The notes under the pieces: generated by a model
Databases searched by the model: none
Told to the model about the DNA's origin: nothing
Seen by the model: only the letters and a program-made list of their open reading frames with translations
Program-made: the position numbers and the translations under genes
NCBI RefSeq assembly: GCF_014646055.1
Contig: NZ_BMMS01000019.1
Coordinates: 1-64,000, forward strand
Length of the DNA stretch: 64,000 bases
Source of the DNA: Wenjunlia tyrosinilytica
GTDB lineage: Bacteria > Actinomycetota > Actinomycetes > Streptomycetales > Streptomycetaceae
Direction of reading: 5' to 3'
Shown here: piece by piece, positions 8,836 through 18,028 of the stretch
Numbering within the stretch: the stretch's first letter is position 1
Layout of the letters: every line of letters starts with the position of its first letter

Positions 8836-9753
8836 ATGGCCGGTCCAGCGTTCCGCGCCGCCGCAGTCCGGGTGCGCGTCCCCGCGACCAGCGCCAACCT
8901 CGGCCCCGGATTCGACGCCTTCGGTCTCGCCCTCGGGCTGTACGACGACGTGGTCGTGCGCGTCGCCGACTCCGGTCTGCATGTCGACATCGCGGGTGAG
9001 GGCGCCGACACCCTGGCGCGCGACGAGCGGCACCTCGTCGTCAAGGCCATGAGGACCACGTTCGACCTGCTCGGCGGCCAGCCGCGCGGCCTCGAGGTCG
9101 TCTGCGCCAACCGTATCCCCCACGGCCGCGGGCTCGGCTCGTCCTCCGCCGCCATCTGCGCGGGCATCATGGCCGCGCGGGCGGTCACGATAGGCGGCCC
9201 GGAGCGCCTGGACGACGCCGGACTGCTGGAACTCGCCACCGAGATCGAGGGCCACCCGGACAATGTCGCCGCGTGCCTCCTCGGCGGCTTCACGGTCGCC
9301 TGGAGCGAGAACGGGGCCGCGCGCGCGATCAGACTCGACCCGAACTCGTCCCTCGCCCCAGTGGTGTACGTACCCTCCGTCCCCGTGCTCACTGAGACCG
9401 CGCGCGGCCTGCTGCCGCGCAACGTCCCGCATGTGGACGCGGCCGCCAACGCGGGGCGGGCCGCGCTGCTCGTCGAGGCGCTCACCCGCCGCCCCGAGCT
9501 GCTGCTGCCGGCCACCGAGGACCGTATCCACCAGGAGTACCGTGCTCCCGCGATGCCGGAGAGCCTGGCGCTGGTCGCCTCGCTGCGTGCCGAGGGCGTC
9601 CCCGCGGTGATCTCCGGAGCGGGCCCGACCGTGCTCGCCTTCGCGGAGGAGGGCACGGCGGACAAGGTGGCCCACCTCGCGGGGGAGAGCTGGGCGGCAC
9701 ACCGCCTGGAACTGGACACGGCGGGAGCGTGCGTGCTCCCGCTGGGCGCATGA
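8836..9753 (+). CDS. thrB: Homoserine kinase
   Basis: Phosphorylates homoserine with ATP, supplying the substrate of ThrC. It is a GHMP-family kinase of 305 residues. The N-terminal strand motif VRVPATSANLGPGFDAFG is typical. The ATP-binding glycine-serine loop PHGRGLGSSSA lies at residues 95-105, and the C-terminal GHMP motif appears as ISGAGPTVLAF. The start is ATG 8836, preceded by AAGGAGAG about 11 bases upstream. The gene is the last of the aspartate-pathway set and is followed by the long leader region of rho. Confidence 0.95.
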   Translation: MAGPAFRAAAVRVRVPATSANLGPGFDAFGLALGLYDDVVVRVADSGLHVDIAGEGADTLARDERHLVVKAMRTTFDLLGGQPRGLEVVCANRIPHGRGLGSSSAAICAGIMAARAVTIGGPERLDDAGLLELATEIEGHPDNVAACLLGGFTVAWSENGAARAIRLDPNSSLAPVVYVPSVPVLTETARGLLPRNVPHVDAAANAGRAALLVEALTRRPELLLPATEDRIHQEYRAPAMPESLALVASLRAEGVPAVISGAGPTVLAFAEEGTADKVAHLAGESWAAHRLELDTAGACVLPLGA

Positions 9754-9826
9754 CCGGCGCCGTCCGCCGGGGCGCGGCCCGCTCCAGCACCGGCGGAACG
9801 ACAACTGGGGGAGGCGGGAAGCGTTG

Positions 9827-9995
9827 ACCTTCGCTGTCGGAAATCCGACGACCCTCGCGGTCGAAGGGGTGAGAAGCCCGGCCGTTGGAGGGCTGGGGAT
9901 CTCGGCCATCGACGGGCTGGGGATCACGGCCCTCGACGGGGCGAGGATCTTGGCCCTCGACGGGGCGGGTACCTTTGCTGTCGGACGGTCCGCCG
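9827..9995. repeat. 24-bp periodic array in the thrB-rho gap
   Basis: A run with a strict 24-base period. The clearest units begin at 9893, 9917, 9941 and 9965 and share GGGGATC-CGGCC-TCGACGGG; weaker units extend leftwards to about 9827. The phase of 24 preserves frame, so translation gives octads such as GLGISAID, GLGITALD and GARILALD. No ribosome site or conserved start makes it a credible gene, so I annotate it as DNA repeat. Confidence 0.6.
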
Positions 9996-10231
9996 TGTTC
10001 GCACGAGCGGCCGGGTTTGAGCATCCGTCCCGCCGGGGAACGGAATGCACCGGGATCGAGCAGGCGGCGCTGAGCGCCGGGACCGTGCCGGGCAGCGCCG
10101 CCGCGGTACCAGCTGCCCGAAGCGCCCGTCGCGACCGGAACGGGAGCGCGCGGGGATGCCGCGGCCGCGCCGGAGGCCCCGCCCGGGCCCGCGCGACGGA
10201 ACCGCGACACGATTGGCGGTTCGGGAGAGGG

Positions 10232-10258
10232 GGAATGTTTGTTGGATCCGGTAGTGTT
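10232..10258 (+). promoter_or_regulatory. rho promoter region with overlapping SigR-like and housekeeping elements
   Basis: GGAAT at 10232-10236 followed after 19 bases by GTT at 10256-10258 resembles the SigR consensus (GGAAT-N18-GTT), one base long in the spacer. TAGTGT at 10252-10257 is also a fair housekeeping -10 hexamer. The start would be near 10265, leaving about 350 bases of untranslated leader before rho, with local stems such as CCCGAAATTCGGG near 10340. Long leaders are common at autoregulated rho genes. Confidence 0.4.
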
Positions 10259-10612
10259 AACCTCATGTCTGCACCAGACGCCCTGAGGGGCGCGGTGCTC
10301 TGTGTTCCGACACAAGGGGGACCCCGATCGCGGGGGTGACCCGAAATTCGGGACCGCCATTCTTCCGGGAAATCACCCCACCATCTGCGCATCCTGCCTG
10401 AGTGGTGACGGCTGTCCAGTACCGGAACCGGCGCGAATGACCGCACATCTCTTTCGCGCCTCCTGCCGGCCGAGAAGACCAGCAGGGTTGGATCTCTCCG
10501 CCCGCAGGGCGGACCACCGCCCCGGATCCGTGCCGAGGAAGGCACAGATCCGGACAGCACAACCGGTCGCCGAGCCAGACAGGCCGACGCCCGCTCCAGG
10601 GAAGGACCCTTC

Positions 10613-12649
10613 GTGAGCGACACCACCGATCTGATGGGCGTGCGCCCGGACGCCGCGCCCGCCCCGGACGCTCCTGCCGCGCCTGCCACCGGTGCTGCCC
10701 CCAAGCGCCGCCGGTCGGGCACTGGCCTGAACGGCATGGTCCTGGCGGAGCTCCAGCAGCTCGCCTCGGGGCTCGGAATCAGCGGGACCGCGCGGATGCG
10801 CAAGAGCCAGCTGATCGAGGTGATCAAGGAAAAGCAGGCCGCGCAGGGCGGCGGCGAGGCCGCGCCCAAGGCCGCGGCGGCCACCGAGAAGGCCGGCGGC
10901 GAGGCTCCCGAGAAGCCCAAGCGCCGCACCACCTCCCGGGCCCGTACCGGCGAGAAGGACGGCGGAGAGAGCGCCGCCCAGCAGCAAATCGACATCCCCG
11001 GCCAGCCGGTCTCGGACGAGCCGCCGGTCGAGCGCCGCCGCCGCCGTGCCACCTCGGCCGCCGGTTCCCCCGACACGGCCGTGGCCGAGACCGCCGCCGC
11101 CGAGGTCGAGGGCACCAAGGACGCCAAGGCCACCGCGGCCGTGGACAGCGCCGAGGGCAGGGCCGCCAAGGCCGCCGACAAGCCCGCCGCCGAGGCCGCG
11201 AAGGCCGGTGACGACCGCGAGGGCGGCCGCCGCGGCCAGCAGGGCCAGCAGAAGGACGGCCGCCGCGAGCGCGGTGACCGCGGCGAGCGGGGCGACCGTC
11301 AGCAGCAGCGTGACCGCCGCAAGGGCGGCGACACCGACGGCGGCGGCGACCGCCAGCAGCGCGGCGGCGGGGACAACCGCGGCAGCCAGCAGCCCCAGGA
11401 CGACGACGACTTCGACGGTGGCGGCCGCCGCCGCCGTGGGCGCTACCGCGACCGGCGGGGCCGTCGCGGGCGCGAGGACTTCGGCAATGAGCCGCAGGTC
11501 GCCGAGGACGACGTCCTGATCCCGGTCGCGGGCATCCTCGACATCCTCGACAACTACGCGTTCATCCGCACCTCCGGCTACCTGCCGGGCCCGAACGACG
11601 TGTACGTCTCGCTCGCCCAGGTCCGCAAGAACGGCCTGCGCAAGGGCGACCACGTCACCGGCGCCGTGCGCCAGCCCCGCGAGGGCGAGCGCCGTGAGAA
11701 GTTCAATGCTCTGGTGCGCCTGGACTCCGTCAACGGCATGGCGCCCGAGACCGGCCGCGGCCGTCCAGAGTTCGGCAAGCTGACCCCGCTGTACCCGCAG
11801 GAGCGGCTGCGCCTGGAGTCCGAGCCGGGCGGCCTGACCACCCGGATCATCGACCTGGTCGCGCCCATCGGCAAGGGCCAGCGCGGTCTGATCGTCTCGC
11901 CGCCGAAGGCCGGCAAGACGATGGTGCTCCAGTCGATCGCCAACGCGATCACCCGAAACAACCCCGAGTGCCACCTGATGGTCGTCCTGGTCGACGAGCG
12001 TCCGGAAGAGGTCACCGACATGCAGCGGTCGGTCAAGGGCGAGGTCATCTCCTCGACCTTCGACCGTCCGGCCGAGGACCACACCACGGTCGCCGAGCTC
12101 GCCATCGAGAGGGCCAAGCGCCTCGTGGAGCTGGGCCACGACGTCGTCGTCCTGCTGGACTCCATCACCCGTCTGGGGCGCGCCTACAACCTGGCGGCCC
12201 CGGCCTCCGGACGCATCCTGTCCGGTGGTGTGGACTCGACCGCGCTGTACCCGCCGAAGAAGTTCTTCGGCGCCGCGCGCAACATCGAGGACGGCGGCTC
12301 GCTGACCATCCTGGCCACCGCGCTGGTCGAGACCGGCTCGCGGATGGACGAGGTGATCTTCGAGGAGTTCAAGGGCACCGGCAACATGGAGCTCAAGCTC
12401 GACCGCAAGCTCGCCGACAAGCGGATCTTCCCCGCGGTGGACGTGGACGCGTCCGGTACCCGCAAGGAGGAGATCCTGATGAACGGCGAGGAGCTGGGCA
12501 TCGTCTGGAAGCTGCGCCGGGTGCTGCACGCCCTGGATCAGCAGCAGGCCATCGAGCTGCTGCTGGACAAGATGAAGCAGACCAAGGGCAACGGCGAGTT
12601 CCTGATGCAGATCGCCAAGACGACGCCGGGTATGGGCAACAACGACTGA
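10613..12649 (+). CDS. rho: Transcription termination factor Rho
   Basis: Hexameric RNA-dependent ATPase that ends transcription of untranslated RNA. It has 678 residues, far longer than the roughly 420 of E. coli. The extra length is a charged insertion at about residues 70-290, rich in Arg, Gly, Asp and Gln (repeats such as [19 protein letters not shown]), typical of high-GC actinobacteria and expected to bind RNA. The N-terminal helix bundle ([17 protein letters not shown]) precedes it. The RNA-binding cold-shock-like fold follows near residue 300, and the Walker A PPKAGKT is at 430-436. The GTG 10613 start has an AAGGA-type site. A strong hairpin ends the unit. Confidence 0.97.
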   Translation: MSDTTDLMGVRPDAAPAPDAPAAPATGAAPKRRRSGTGLNGMVLAELQQLASGLGISGTARMRKSQLIEVIKEKQAAQGGGEAAPKAAAATEKAGGEAPEKPKRRTTSRARTGEKDGGESAAQQQIDIPGQPVSDEPPVERRRRRATSAAGSPDTAVAETAAAEVEGTKDAKATAAVDSAEGRAAKAADKPAAEAAKAGDDREGGRRGQQGQQKDGRRERGDRGERGDRQQQRDRRKGGDTDGGGDRQQRGGGDNRGSQQPQDDDDFDGGGRRRRGRYRDRRGRRGREDFGNEPQVAEDDVLIPVAGILDILDNYAFIRTSGYLPGPNDVYVSLAQVRKNGLRKGDHVTGAVRQPREGERREKFNALVRLDSVNGMAPETGRGRPEFGKLTPLYPQERLRLESEPGGLTTRIIDLVAPIGKGQRGLIVSPPKAGKTMVLQSIANAITRNNPECHLMVVLVDERPEEVTDMQRSVKGEVISSTFDRPAEDHTTVAELAIERAKRLVELGHDVVVLLDSITRLGRAYNLAAPASGRILSGGVDSTALYPPKKFFGAARNIEDGGSLTILATALVETGSRMDEVIFEEFKGTGNMELKLDRKLADKRIFPAVDVDASGTRKEEILMNGEELGIVWKLRRVLHALDQQQAIELLLDKMKQTKGNGEFLMQIAKTTPGMGNND

Positions 12650-12672
12650 CGTCGTCCCCGTCGTTCTCCGGG

Positions 12673-12722
12673 CTCGGGGCCCTTCCGTCCGCGTTCTTCT
12701 CCGCGGGTGGGAGGGCCCCGAG
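12673..12722 (+). terminator. Terminator downstream of rho
   Basis: An 11-bp perfect stem CTCGGGGCCCT (12673-12683) pairs with AGGGCCCCGAG (12712-12722), extendable by TCC/GGA with a bulge. The stem starts 24 bases after the rho stop codon. Confidence 0.75.
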
Positions 12723-12935
12723 TCGTTCCCGGATGCTCCATTCGTGACAATGGGGACAGAATGGGATCGCAGGGATTATTGATAAGGAAAGGATGGGATA
12801 GGCCGCAGGAGCCACAGAAGGCCCGGTACCGGGTCCACGTGCTCCCCGACGTCTCGCGTCCGCGCGAGATGTCACTCGTCTCCCCGGTCGCGCCGGGGCG
12901 GACGAGGAGAGGGGTGCAGAGAGGGCGGAGAGCGG

Positions 12936-14099
12936 ATGGCGGACGAGCAGCGCGAGGGGGCCCGTGGCCGGCGTGGGGGGCGCCCCCGTACGCCCCGGCG
13001 CCGGGCCCTGGTGGTCACCGCGTGGGCGGCGGCCGGGGTGGTGCTGCTGGGCGGGGGCGGACTGGCGTACCTGTACTTCGAGTTGGACGGGAAGCTGCGG
13101 GGCGTGGACATCGACCGCGCGCTCGGGCGGGACCGCCCCGACAACGTCGACAACGGCTCCATGGACATCCTGGTCCTCGGCTCCGACTCCCGGTCGGGGG
13201 ACAACCGCGTGTACGGCGACGACGCGACAGGCACGGCCCGCTCGGACACGGCGATGGTGGTGCACATAGCGAAGGGCCACCGGAAGGCGGGGGTGGTGAG
13301 CATCCCGCGCGACACGCTGGTGGACCGTCCGGAGTGCCGGCGGACCACGGCGGGCGCCGATGGCAAGAGCGCCAAGGGGTCGATAGCGCCAGCCGCCAAT
13401 CGGGTGATGTTCAATGAGTCGTACGAGATCGGGGGGCCGGCCTGCACGGTGAAGACCGTGGAGGCGATGACGGGGATCCGGATGGACCACTTCATCGAAG
13501 TGGACTTCTCGGGCTTCAAGGGGCTGGTGGACGCCCTCGGCGGTGTGACGGTCACCACAACGGAGCCCATCCACGACCTCGACAGCCGCCTCGACCTCCC
13601 GCCGGGCGCGCACCACCTCAATGGAGAGCAGTCCCTGGGCTTCGTCCGGACGCGGCACGGGATCGGGGACGGCAGCGACCTGGGGCGGATCGGGCTCCAG
13701 CAGCAGTTCCTGACGAGCCTGCTCACGCAGGTGCACGACATCGGGGTGTTCGGCAGCCCGGCCAAGCTCTACAAGGTCGCGGACGCCGCCTCCAAGGCCA
13801 TCACGACGGACTCGGAGATCGCGTCGATCAGCGGCCTGCGGAAGCTGGCCGCCGGCCTGAAGCGCATCGACGCGGGCGACCTGACGAAGGTGGTCCTCCC
13901 GGTCGACTACGACGCCACCGACCCGAACCGCGTCATCCCGAAGGATCCCGAGGCGGACCAGGTCTGGTCGGCCCTGCGCGAAGACCGCCCCATCCCCTGG
14001 ACGGCGACGACGGACGAACCGGCCCTGGCCGAGCCCAAGCCCGCCCCACCCACCCCGAAGTCCCCGGCAGTCCCAAAGCTGACCCCGAGCCCCAGGTAG
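12936..14099 (+). CDS. LytR-CpsA-Psr (LCP) family cell-wall glycopolymer ligase
   Basis: LCP proteins attach wall teichoic acids or other glycopolymers to peptidoglycan outside the membrane. This one has 387 residues: a short basic cytoplasmic tail, one membrane helix at about 24-46 (ALVVTAWAAAGVVLLGGGG...), then the extracellular catalytic domain. Family motifs DILVLGSDSR, SDTAMVVHI and SIPRDT carry the arginines and aspartates that hold the lipid pyrophosphate and metal. The C-terminus is a proline-rich tail (PKPAPPTPKSPAVPK). The ATG 12936 follows GGCGGAG. It has its own terminators on both sides and so seems monocistronic. A WecA/TagO-like gene 5 kb downstream could make its lipid-linked substrate. 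Confidence 0.9.
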   Translation: MADEQREGARGRRGGRPRTPRRRALVVTAWAAAGVVLLGGGGLAYLYFELDGKLRGVDIDRALGRDRPDNVDNGSMDILVLGSDSRSGDNRVYGDDATGTARSDTAMVVHIAKGHRKAGVVSIPRDTLVDRPECRRTTAGADGKSAKGSIAPAANRVMFNESYEIGGPACTVKTVEAMTGIRMDHFIEVDFSGFKGLVDALGGVTVTTTEPIHDLDSRLDLPPGAHHLNGEQSLGFVRTRHGIGDGSDLGRIGLQQQFLTSLLTQVHDIGVFGSPAKLYKVADAASKAITTDSEIASISGLRKLAAGLKRIDAGDLTKVVLPVDYDATDPNRVIPKDPEADQVWSALREDRPIPWTATTDEPALAEPKPAPPTPKSPAVPKLTPSPR

Positions 14100-14104
14100 C
14101 GGCG

Positions 14105-14136
14105 CCCGCGGCGGGCTGCGGCCTCCCCGCCGCGGG
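14105..14136 (+). terminator. Terminator of the LCP gene
   Basis: A perfect 10-bp stem, CCCGCGGCGG at 14105-14114 with CCGCCGCGGG at 14127-14136, begins 5 bases after the LCP stop codon. Confidence 0.7.
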
Positions 14137-14139
14137 GGT

Positions 14140-14165
14140 GGAATATCTCGGGGGCGGCCCCGGTT
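14140..14165 (+). promoter_or_regulatory. SigR-type promoter of rpmE
   Basis: GGAAT at 14140-14144, an 18-base spacer, then GTT at 14163-14165: an exact match to the Streptomyces SigR (disulphide-stress sigma factor) consensus GGAAT-N18-GTT. The predicted start is near 14172, about 100 bases before rpmE. From established knowledge, rpmE was reported in the SigR regulon of S. coelicolor. Confidence 0.7.
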
Positions 14166-14268
14166 TGGGGAGTACGTGCCTGTCCTGGCAGACTGGTACG
14201 TCGGCCCCGGTTCACGCACGGCAACAGGCCGTGTGACCCGGTGCCCTCCCGATACCTAGGAGAATCCC

Positions 14269-14493
14269 TTGAAGCCCGACATTCACCCCGAGTACGTGGA
14301 GACCCAGGTCACCTGCACCTGTGGCGCTTCCTTCACCACCCGCAGCACCGCGAAGGAAGGCGCCATTCGCGCCGACGTGTGCTCGGCGTGCCACCCGTTC
14401 TACACGGGCAAGCAGAAGATCCTCGACACCGGTGGCCGCGTGGCCCGTTTCGAGGCGCGCTTCGGCAAGAACGCCGGGTCCTCCAAGAAGTAG
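14269..14493 (+). CDS. rpmE: 50S ribosomal protein bL31 (zinc-binding form)
   Basis: Structural protein of the large ribosomal subunit, 74 residues. It is the C+ zinc form: cysteines at 16, 18, 38 and 41 (TCTCGA and [12 protein letters not shown]) make the zinc site. The start is TTG 14269 with AGGAG at 14258-14262, and the next residues [13 protein letters not shown] match the family N-terminus, so the unusual TTG is credible. It is preceded by a SigR-type promoter, which fits a thiol-rich zinc protein affected by disulphide stress. A very strong terminator follows, isolating it from prfA. A zinc-free paralogue is likely elsewhere in the genome (inference). Confidence 0.96.
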   Translation: MKPDIHPEYVETQVTCTCGASFTTRSTAKEGAIRADVCSACHPFYTGKQKILDTGGRVARFEARFGKNAGSSKK

Positions 14494-14502
14494 CGACTCC
14501 CC

Positions 14503-14556
14503 AGCGCCGGTCCTCGGTCGCCCCCGTTTCCGCAAGAGGGCGACCGGACCGGCGCT
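14503..14556 (+). terminator. Strong terminator downstream of rpmE
   Basis: About 19 bp of stem: AGCGCCGGTCCTCGGTCGCC from 14503 pairs with GGCGACCGGACCGGCGCT ending at 14556, with a two-base bulge and a GTTTCCGCAAGA-type loop, followed by TTTGTCG. It is one of the strongest hairpins in the window. Confidence 0.85.
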
Positions 14557-14628
14557 TTGTCGTCCCCTTGAGTCCCCTTCGTCCCCCCATCCACACACCC
14601 GAGGCGCAACCAGAGGGGTGCCCACACC

Positions 14629-15714
14629 ATGTTCGAGGCGGTCGAGGACCTGATCGGCGAACACGCCGACCTCGAGAAGAAGCTTGCCGACCCGTCGGTC
14701 CACGCCGACCAGGCCAACGCACGCAAGCTCAACAAGCGGTACGCGGAGCTGACGCCCATCGTGGCGACCTACCGCGCGTGGAGGCAGCACGGGGACGACA
14801 TCGAGACCGCCCGGGAACTCGCGGCCGAGGACCCCGACTTCGCCGCCGAGGTGAAGTCGCTCGAGCAGGGGCGCGAGGAGCTCACCGACCGGCTCCGCCT
14901 CCTCCTCGTCCCCCGTGACCCCAGCGACGACAAGGACGTCATCCTCGAGATCAAGGCGGGCGAGGGCGGCGAGGAGTCAGCCCTGTTCGCCGGAGACCTC
15001 CTGCGGATGTATTTGCGATACGCCGAGCGCGTCGGCTGGAAGACCGAGATCATCGAGGCCAACGAGTCCGATCTCGGCGGCTACAAGGACGTCTCCGTCG
15101 CGGTCAAGGCCCGCCAGTCCTCTTCGGGGGCGAACGCCGAGGCCGGCCAAGGCGTCTGGGCGCGCCTGAAGTACGAGGGCGGCGTCCACCGCGTGCAGCG
15201 CGTGCCCGCCACCGAGTCCCAGGGCCGCATCCACACCTCCGCCGCCGGTGTCCTCGTCCTGCCCGAGGCCGAGGACGTGGACGTGGAGATCAACCCCAAC
15301 GACCTGCGGATCGACGTCTACCGCTCGTCCGGCCCCGGCGGCCAGTCCGTCAACACCACCGACTCCGCCGTGCGCATCACCCACCAGCCCACCGGCATCG
15401 TGGTCTCCTGCCAGAACGAGAAGAGCCAGCTCCAGAACAAGGAGCAGGCCCTGCGCATCCTGCGCGCCCGGCTCCTCGCCGCCGCCCAGGAGGAGGCCGA
15501 GAAGGAGGCGTCCGACGCCCGCCGCAGCCAGGTCCGCACCGTGGACCGCTCCGAGCGGATCAGGACGTACAACTTCCCGGAGAACCGGATCTCCGACCAC
15601 CGGGTCGGCTTCAAGGCGTACAACTTGGACCAGGTGCTCGACGGCGACCTGGGCACGATGATCCAGGCGTGCGTGGACGCCGATTCCGCGGCCAAACTGG
15701 CCGCGGCCCAGTGA
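14629..15714 (+). CDS. prfA: Peptide chain release factor 1
   Basis: Recognises UAA and UAG and triggers peptide release. It has 361 residues, standard length. The codon-recognition tripeptide PAT is at 193-195 in [14 protein letters not shown], and the catalytic GGQ is at 237-239 in [14 protein letters not shown]. The start is ATG 14629, 135 bases after rpmE and beyond its terminator, so a separate promoter must lie between. It is followed after 19 bases by prmC, whose product methylates the glutamine of GGQ; the two genes form a functional pair found in many bacteria. Confidence 0.97.
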   Translation: MFEAVEDLIGEHADLEKKLADPSVHADQANARKLNKRYAELTPIVATYRAWRQHGDDIETARELAAEDPDFAAEVKSLEQGREELTDRLRLLLVPRDPSDDKDVILEIKAGEGGEESALFAGDLLRMYLRYAERVGWKTEIIEANESDLGGYKDVSVAVKARQSSSGANAEAGQGVWARLKYEGGVHRVQRVPATESQGRIHTSAAGVLVLPEAEDVDVEINPNDLRIDVYRSSGPGGQSVNTTDSAVRITHQPTGIVVSCQNEKSQLQNKEQALRILRARLLAAAQEEAEKEASDARRSQVRTVDRSERIRTYNFPENRISDHRVGFKAYNLDQVLDGDLGTMIQACVDADSAAKLAAAQ

Positions 15715-15733
15715 CCCCGCCAGGAGGGCCTCA

Positions 15734-16579
15734 GTGAACCTGCTGCTCGCGGAGGTGGCCCAGGCCACCCAGCGGCTGGCCGACGCCGGCGTGCCGTCTC
15801 CGCGTTTCGACGCGGAGGAGCTGGCCGCCTACGTGCACGGGGTCAAGCGGGGAGAGCTGCACAACCTCCCCGACGCCGACTTCGACGCACGCTACTGGGA
15901 GGCCGTGGCCCGCCGGGAGGCGCGCGAGCCGCTCCAGCACATCACCGGCAGGGCGTTCTTCCGCTACCTCGAGCTCCAGGTGGGCCCGGGCGTGTTCGTC
16001 CCGCGCCCGGAGACCGAGTCGGTCGTCGGCTGGGCGATAGACGCCCTGCGCGCCATGGACGTCGCCGAGCCCCTCGTCGTGGACCTGTGCACCGGCTCGG
16101 GCGCCATCGCGCTCGCCCTGGCCCAGGAGGTGCCGCGCAGTACGGTCCACGCCGTGGAGCTCGACGAGGGGGCCCTGGAGTGGGCCAGGCGCAATACCGA
16201 GGGCAGCCGCGTCGTCCTGCACCAGGGCAACGCGCTGACCGCGCTTCCGCACCTCGACGGCCAGGTCGACCTGGTCATCAGCAATCCGCCGTACATTCCC
16301 CTCGAGGAGTGGGAGTACGTCGCCCCCGAGGCGCGCGACCACGACCCGCAGATGGCGCTGTTCTCGGGCCAGGACGGCCTCGACACCATCCGCGGCCTCG
16401 AGCGCACGGCCGGCCGCCTGCTGCGCCCCGGGGGCGTCGTGGTGGTCGAGCACGCGGACACTCAGGGCGGCCAGGTCCCGTGGATCTTCAACGAGGAAGC
16501 GGGCTGGACCGACGCCGCCGACCACCGGGACCTCAACAACCGGCCCCGGTTCACCACCGCACGCAAGGCCACGCCGTGA
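15734..16579 (+). CDS. prmC: Release-factor glutamine N5-methyltransferase
   Basis: Methylates the GGQ glutamine of release factors 1 and 2. It has 281 residues. The N-terminal helical release-factor-binding domain (about 1-80) is followed by the Rossmann methyltransferase domain: SAM-binding DLCTGSGAIALA from residue 117, and NPPY at 184-187, the motif for amide nitrogen methylation. The start is GTG 15734 with GGAGG nearby at 15723. It directly follows prfA, which supports the assignment. Its stop overlaps a possible 23-codon Pro/Ala-rich frame at 16576. Confidence 0.95.
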   Translation: MNLLLAEVAQATQRLADAGVPSPRFDAEELAAYVHGVKRGELHNLPDADFDARYWEAVARREAREPLQHITGRAFFRYLELQVGPGVFVPRPETESVVGWAIDALRAMDVAEPLVVDLCTGSGAIALALAQEVPRSTVHAVELDEGALEWARRNTEGSRVVLHQGNALTALPHLDGQVDLVISNPPYIPLEEWEYVAPEARDHDPQMALFSGQDGLDTIRGLERTAGRLLRPGGVVVVEHADTQGGQVPWIFNEEAGWTDAADHRDLNNRPRFTTARKATP

Positions 16580-16647
16580 CGGCCGCGGCCACCGCCCCCC
16601 CGCCAGCACCCGCTCCCCTCCCAGCCACCGACCAGCTACCGAAGTGA
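16576..16647 (+). CDS. Possible Pro/Ala-rich mini-ORF between prmC and the Sua5 gene
   Basis: GTG 16576 overlaps the prmC stop as GTGA and opens a 23-codon frame (VTAAATAPPPAPAPLPATDQLPK) ending at TGA 16645-16647, 22 bases before the next gene. The overlap would allow translational coupling, and the proline run would slow ribosomes. There is no independent ribosome site, and the composition could be incidental. I regard it as a weak candidate only. Confidence 0.2.
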   Translation: MTAAATAPPPAPAPLPATDQLPK

Positions 16648-16669
16648 ACGCCGCCAAGGAGGCCCCCTG

Positions 16670-17317
16670 ATGGCACGCCGCTACGACTGCTCCGACGCGT
16701 CCGACCGCGCCATCGGACTGCGCGAGGCCGCGTCCGCGGTACGCCGCGGAGAGCTCGTGGTGCTGCCGACCGACACGGTCTACGGCGTCGGCGCCGACGC
16801 CTTCTCCGCCGAGGCGGTCGCCGATCTCCTGGCGGCCAAGGGGCGGGGCCGCTCCATGCCGTCGCCGGTGCTCGTCGGCTCCCCGAACACCCTGCACGGC
16901 CTGGTCACCGACTTCTCCGAGCAGGCCTGGGAGCTCGTCGACGCCTTCTGGCCGGGCGCGCTGACCCTCGTCGCCCGGCACCAGCCGTCGCTGCGCTGGG
17001 ACCTCGGCGACACCCGCGGCACCGTCGCCGTGCGCATGCCGCTGCACCCGGTCGCCATCGAACTGCTCACCGAGACCGGCCCGATGGCCGTCACCAGCGC
17101 CAACCTCACCGGCCGGCCCGCCCCGCAGGACTGCGACGCCGCCGAGGAGATGCTGGGCGACTCGGTCTCGGTCTACCTCGACGGCGGCCCCACCGCGGAC
17201 AATGTCCCCTCCTCCATCGTGGACGTCACCGGCCGGGTGCCGGTGCTCCTGCGCGAGGGCGCCCTGTCCGCCGAGGAGTTGCGCAAGGTCGTACCGGGCT
17301 TGGGGGTAGCCAGTTGA
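16670..17317 (+). CDS. L-threonylcarbamoyladenylate synthase (Sua5/YciO/YrdC/TsaC family)
   Basis: Uses threonine, bicarbonate and ATP to make threonylcarbamoyl-AMP, the donor for t6A37 modification of ANN-decoding tRNAs. It has 215 residues, the short TsaC-like form. The family core VVLPTDTVYGVGADAFS at about residues 28-44, the basic loop KGRGRSMPSPVLV, and the nucleotide-binding SAN motif in MAVTSANLTG are all visible. The ATG 16670 has a strong AAGGAGG site. Its TGA overlaps the TTG of the next gene (17314), implying coupled translation with the phosphatase. Confidence 0.93.
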   Translation: MARRYDCSDASDRAIGLREAASAVRRGELVVLPTDTVYGVGADAFSAEAVADLLAAKGRGRSMPSPVLVGSPNTLHGLVTDFSEQAWELVDAFWPGALTLVARHQPSLRWDLGDTRGTVAVRMPLHPVAIELLTETGPMAVTSANLTGRPAPQDCDAAEEMLGDSVSVYLDGGPTADNVPSSIVDVTGRVPVLLREGALSAEELRKVVPGLGVAS

Positions 17318-17979
17318 CCAGGCCCCAGGGGCCGGCAGCACGCGGACATGCGGTGTACGAGAGGGCCATATCGGCCGCCGTGTCCCCGCATGACCGTTTC
17401 CGTATCCTCCACGTGTGCACCGGCAACGTGTGCCGCTCCCCGATCGCCGAGCGGCTCACCCGGCACGAGCTGCGCAAGCGGCTCGGCGACCGGGCGTCCG
17501 GCATCGTCGTGGAGAGCGCGGGCACATGGGGCCACGAGGGCGCCAACATGGAGACCAACGCCGCCGCCGTGCTCACCGAGTACGGCGCCGACACCGAGGG
17601 CTTCATCGGCCGTGAGCTCCTCGACGAGCACGTGGTCGAGGCCGATCTCGTCCTGACCGCCACGCGCGACCACCGTGCCCAGGTGATCTCCATGGGGCAC
17701 GCGGCCGGGCTGCGCACGTTCACGCTCAAGGAGTTCACCCGCCTCGTGCGGGCCATAGACCCCCACACCCTCCCCGAGGAGGGCGGAGTGATCGAGCGGG
17801 CCCGCGCCCTGGTGCGGGCCGCCGCCGCGCTGCGGGGCTGGCTGCTCGCCCCCACCCCGGACGCGGACGAGGTCTACGACCCCTACGGCGCCCCCATCAC
17901 CGTCTTCCGCAACTGCGGGGACGAGATCTACCACGCCCTCGCCCCGGTGGTGACCGCTCTGACCGGCGTATGCCGCTGA
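17314..17979 (+). CDS. Low-molecular-weight protein tyrosine phosphatase
   Basis: Removes phosphate from phosphotyrosine through a cysteine thiol-phosphate intermediate. It has 221 residues, longer than the usual 150-170 because of an N-terminal extension of about 28. The signature HVCTGNVCRSP has nucleophile C35 and R41 (C-X5-R), and the C-terminal VYDPYG carries the general-acid aspartate. The start is TTG 17314, overlapping the upstream stop as TTGA; GTG 17353 is an alternative that would remove much of the extension. The substrate is not predictable from context. The next gene, glyA, has its own -10-like TACAGT at 17987-17992. Confidence 0.88.
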   Translation: MTRPQGPAARGHAVYERAISAAVSPHDRFRILHVCTGNVCRSPIAERLTRHELRKRLGDRASGIVVESAGTWGHEGANMETNAAAVLTEYGADTEGFIGRELLDEHVVEADLVLTATRDHRAQVISMGHAAGLRTFTLKEFTRLVRAIDPHTLPEEGGVIERARALVRAAAALRGWLLAPTPDADEVYDPYGAPITVFRNCGDEIYHALAPVVTALTGVCR

Positions 17980-18028
17980 GCGCACCTACAGTGGGAACCG
18001 AGTACTCCGTCCCACGCCGGGAGCCCTC

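Noticed and set aside
9824-10339. 171-codon plus-strand frame upstream of rho
   Set aside because: Covers the 24-bp array and crosses the rho promoter; no Shine-Dalgarno and no recognisable domain.
8653-11181. 842-codon minus-strand frame spanning thrB and the rho leader
   Set aside because: Overlaps thrB and rho entirely on the opposite strand, low-complexity translation and no start signals.
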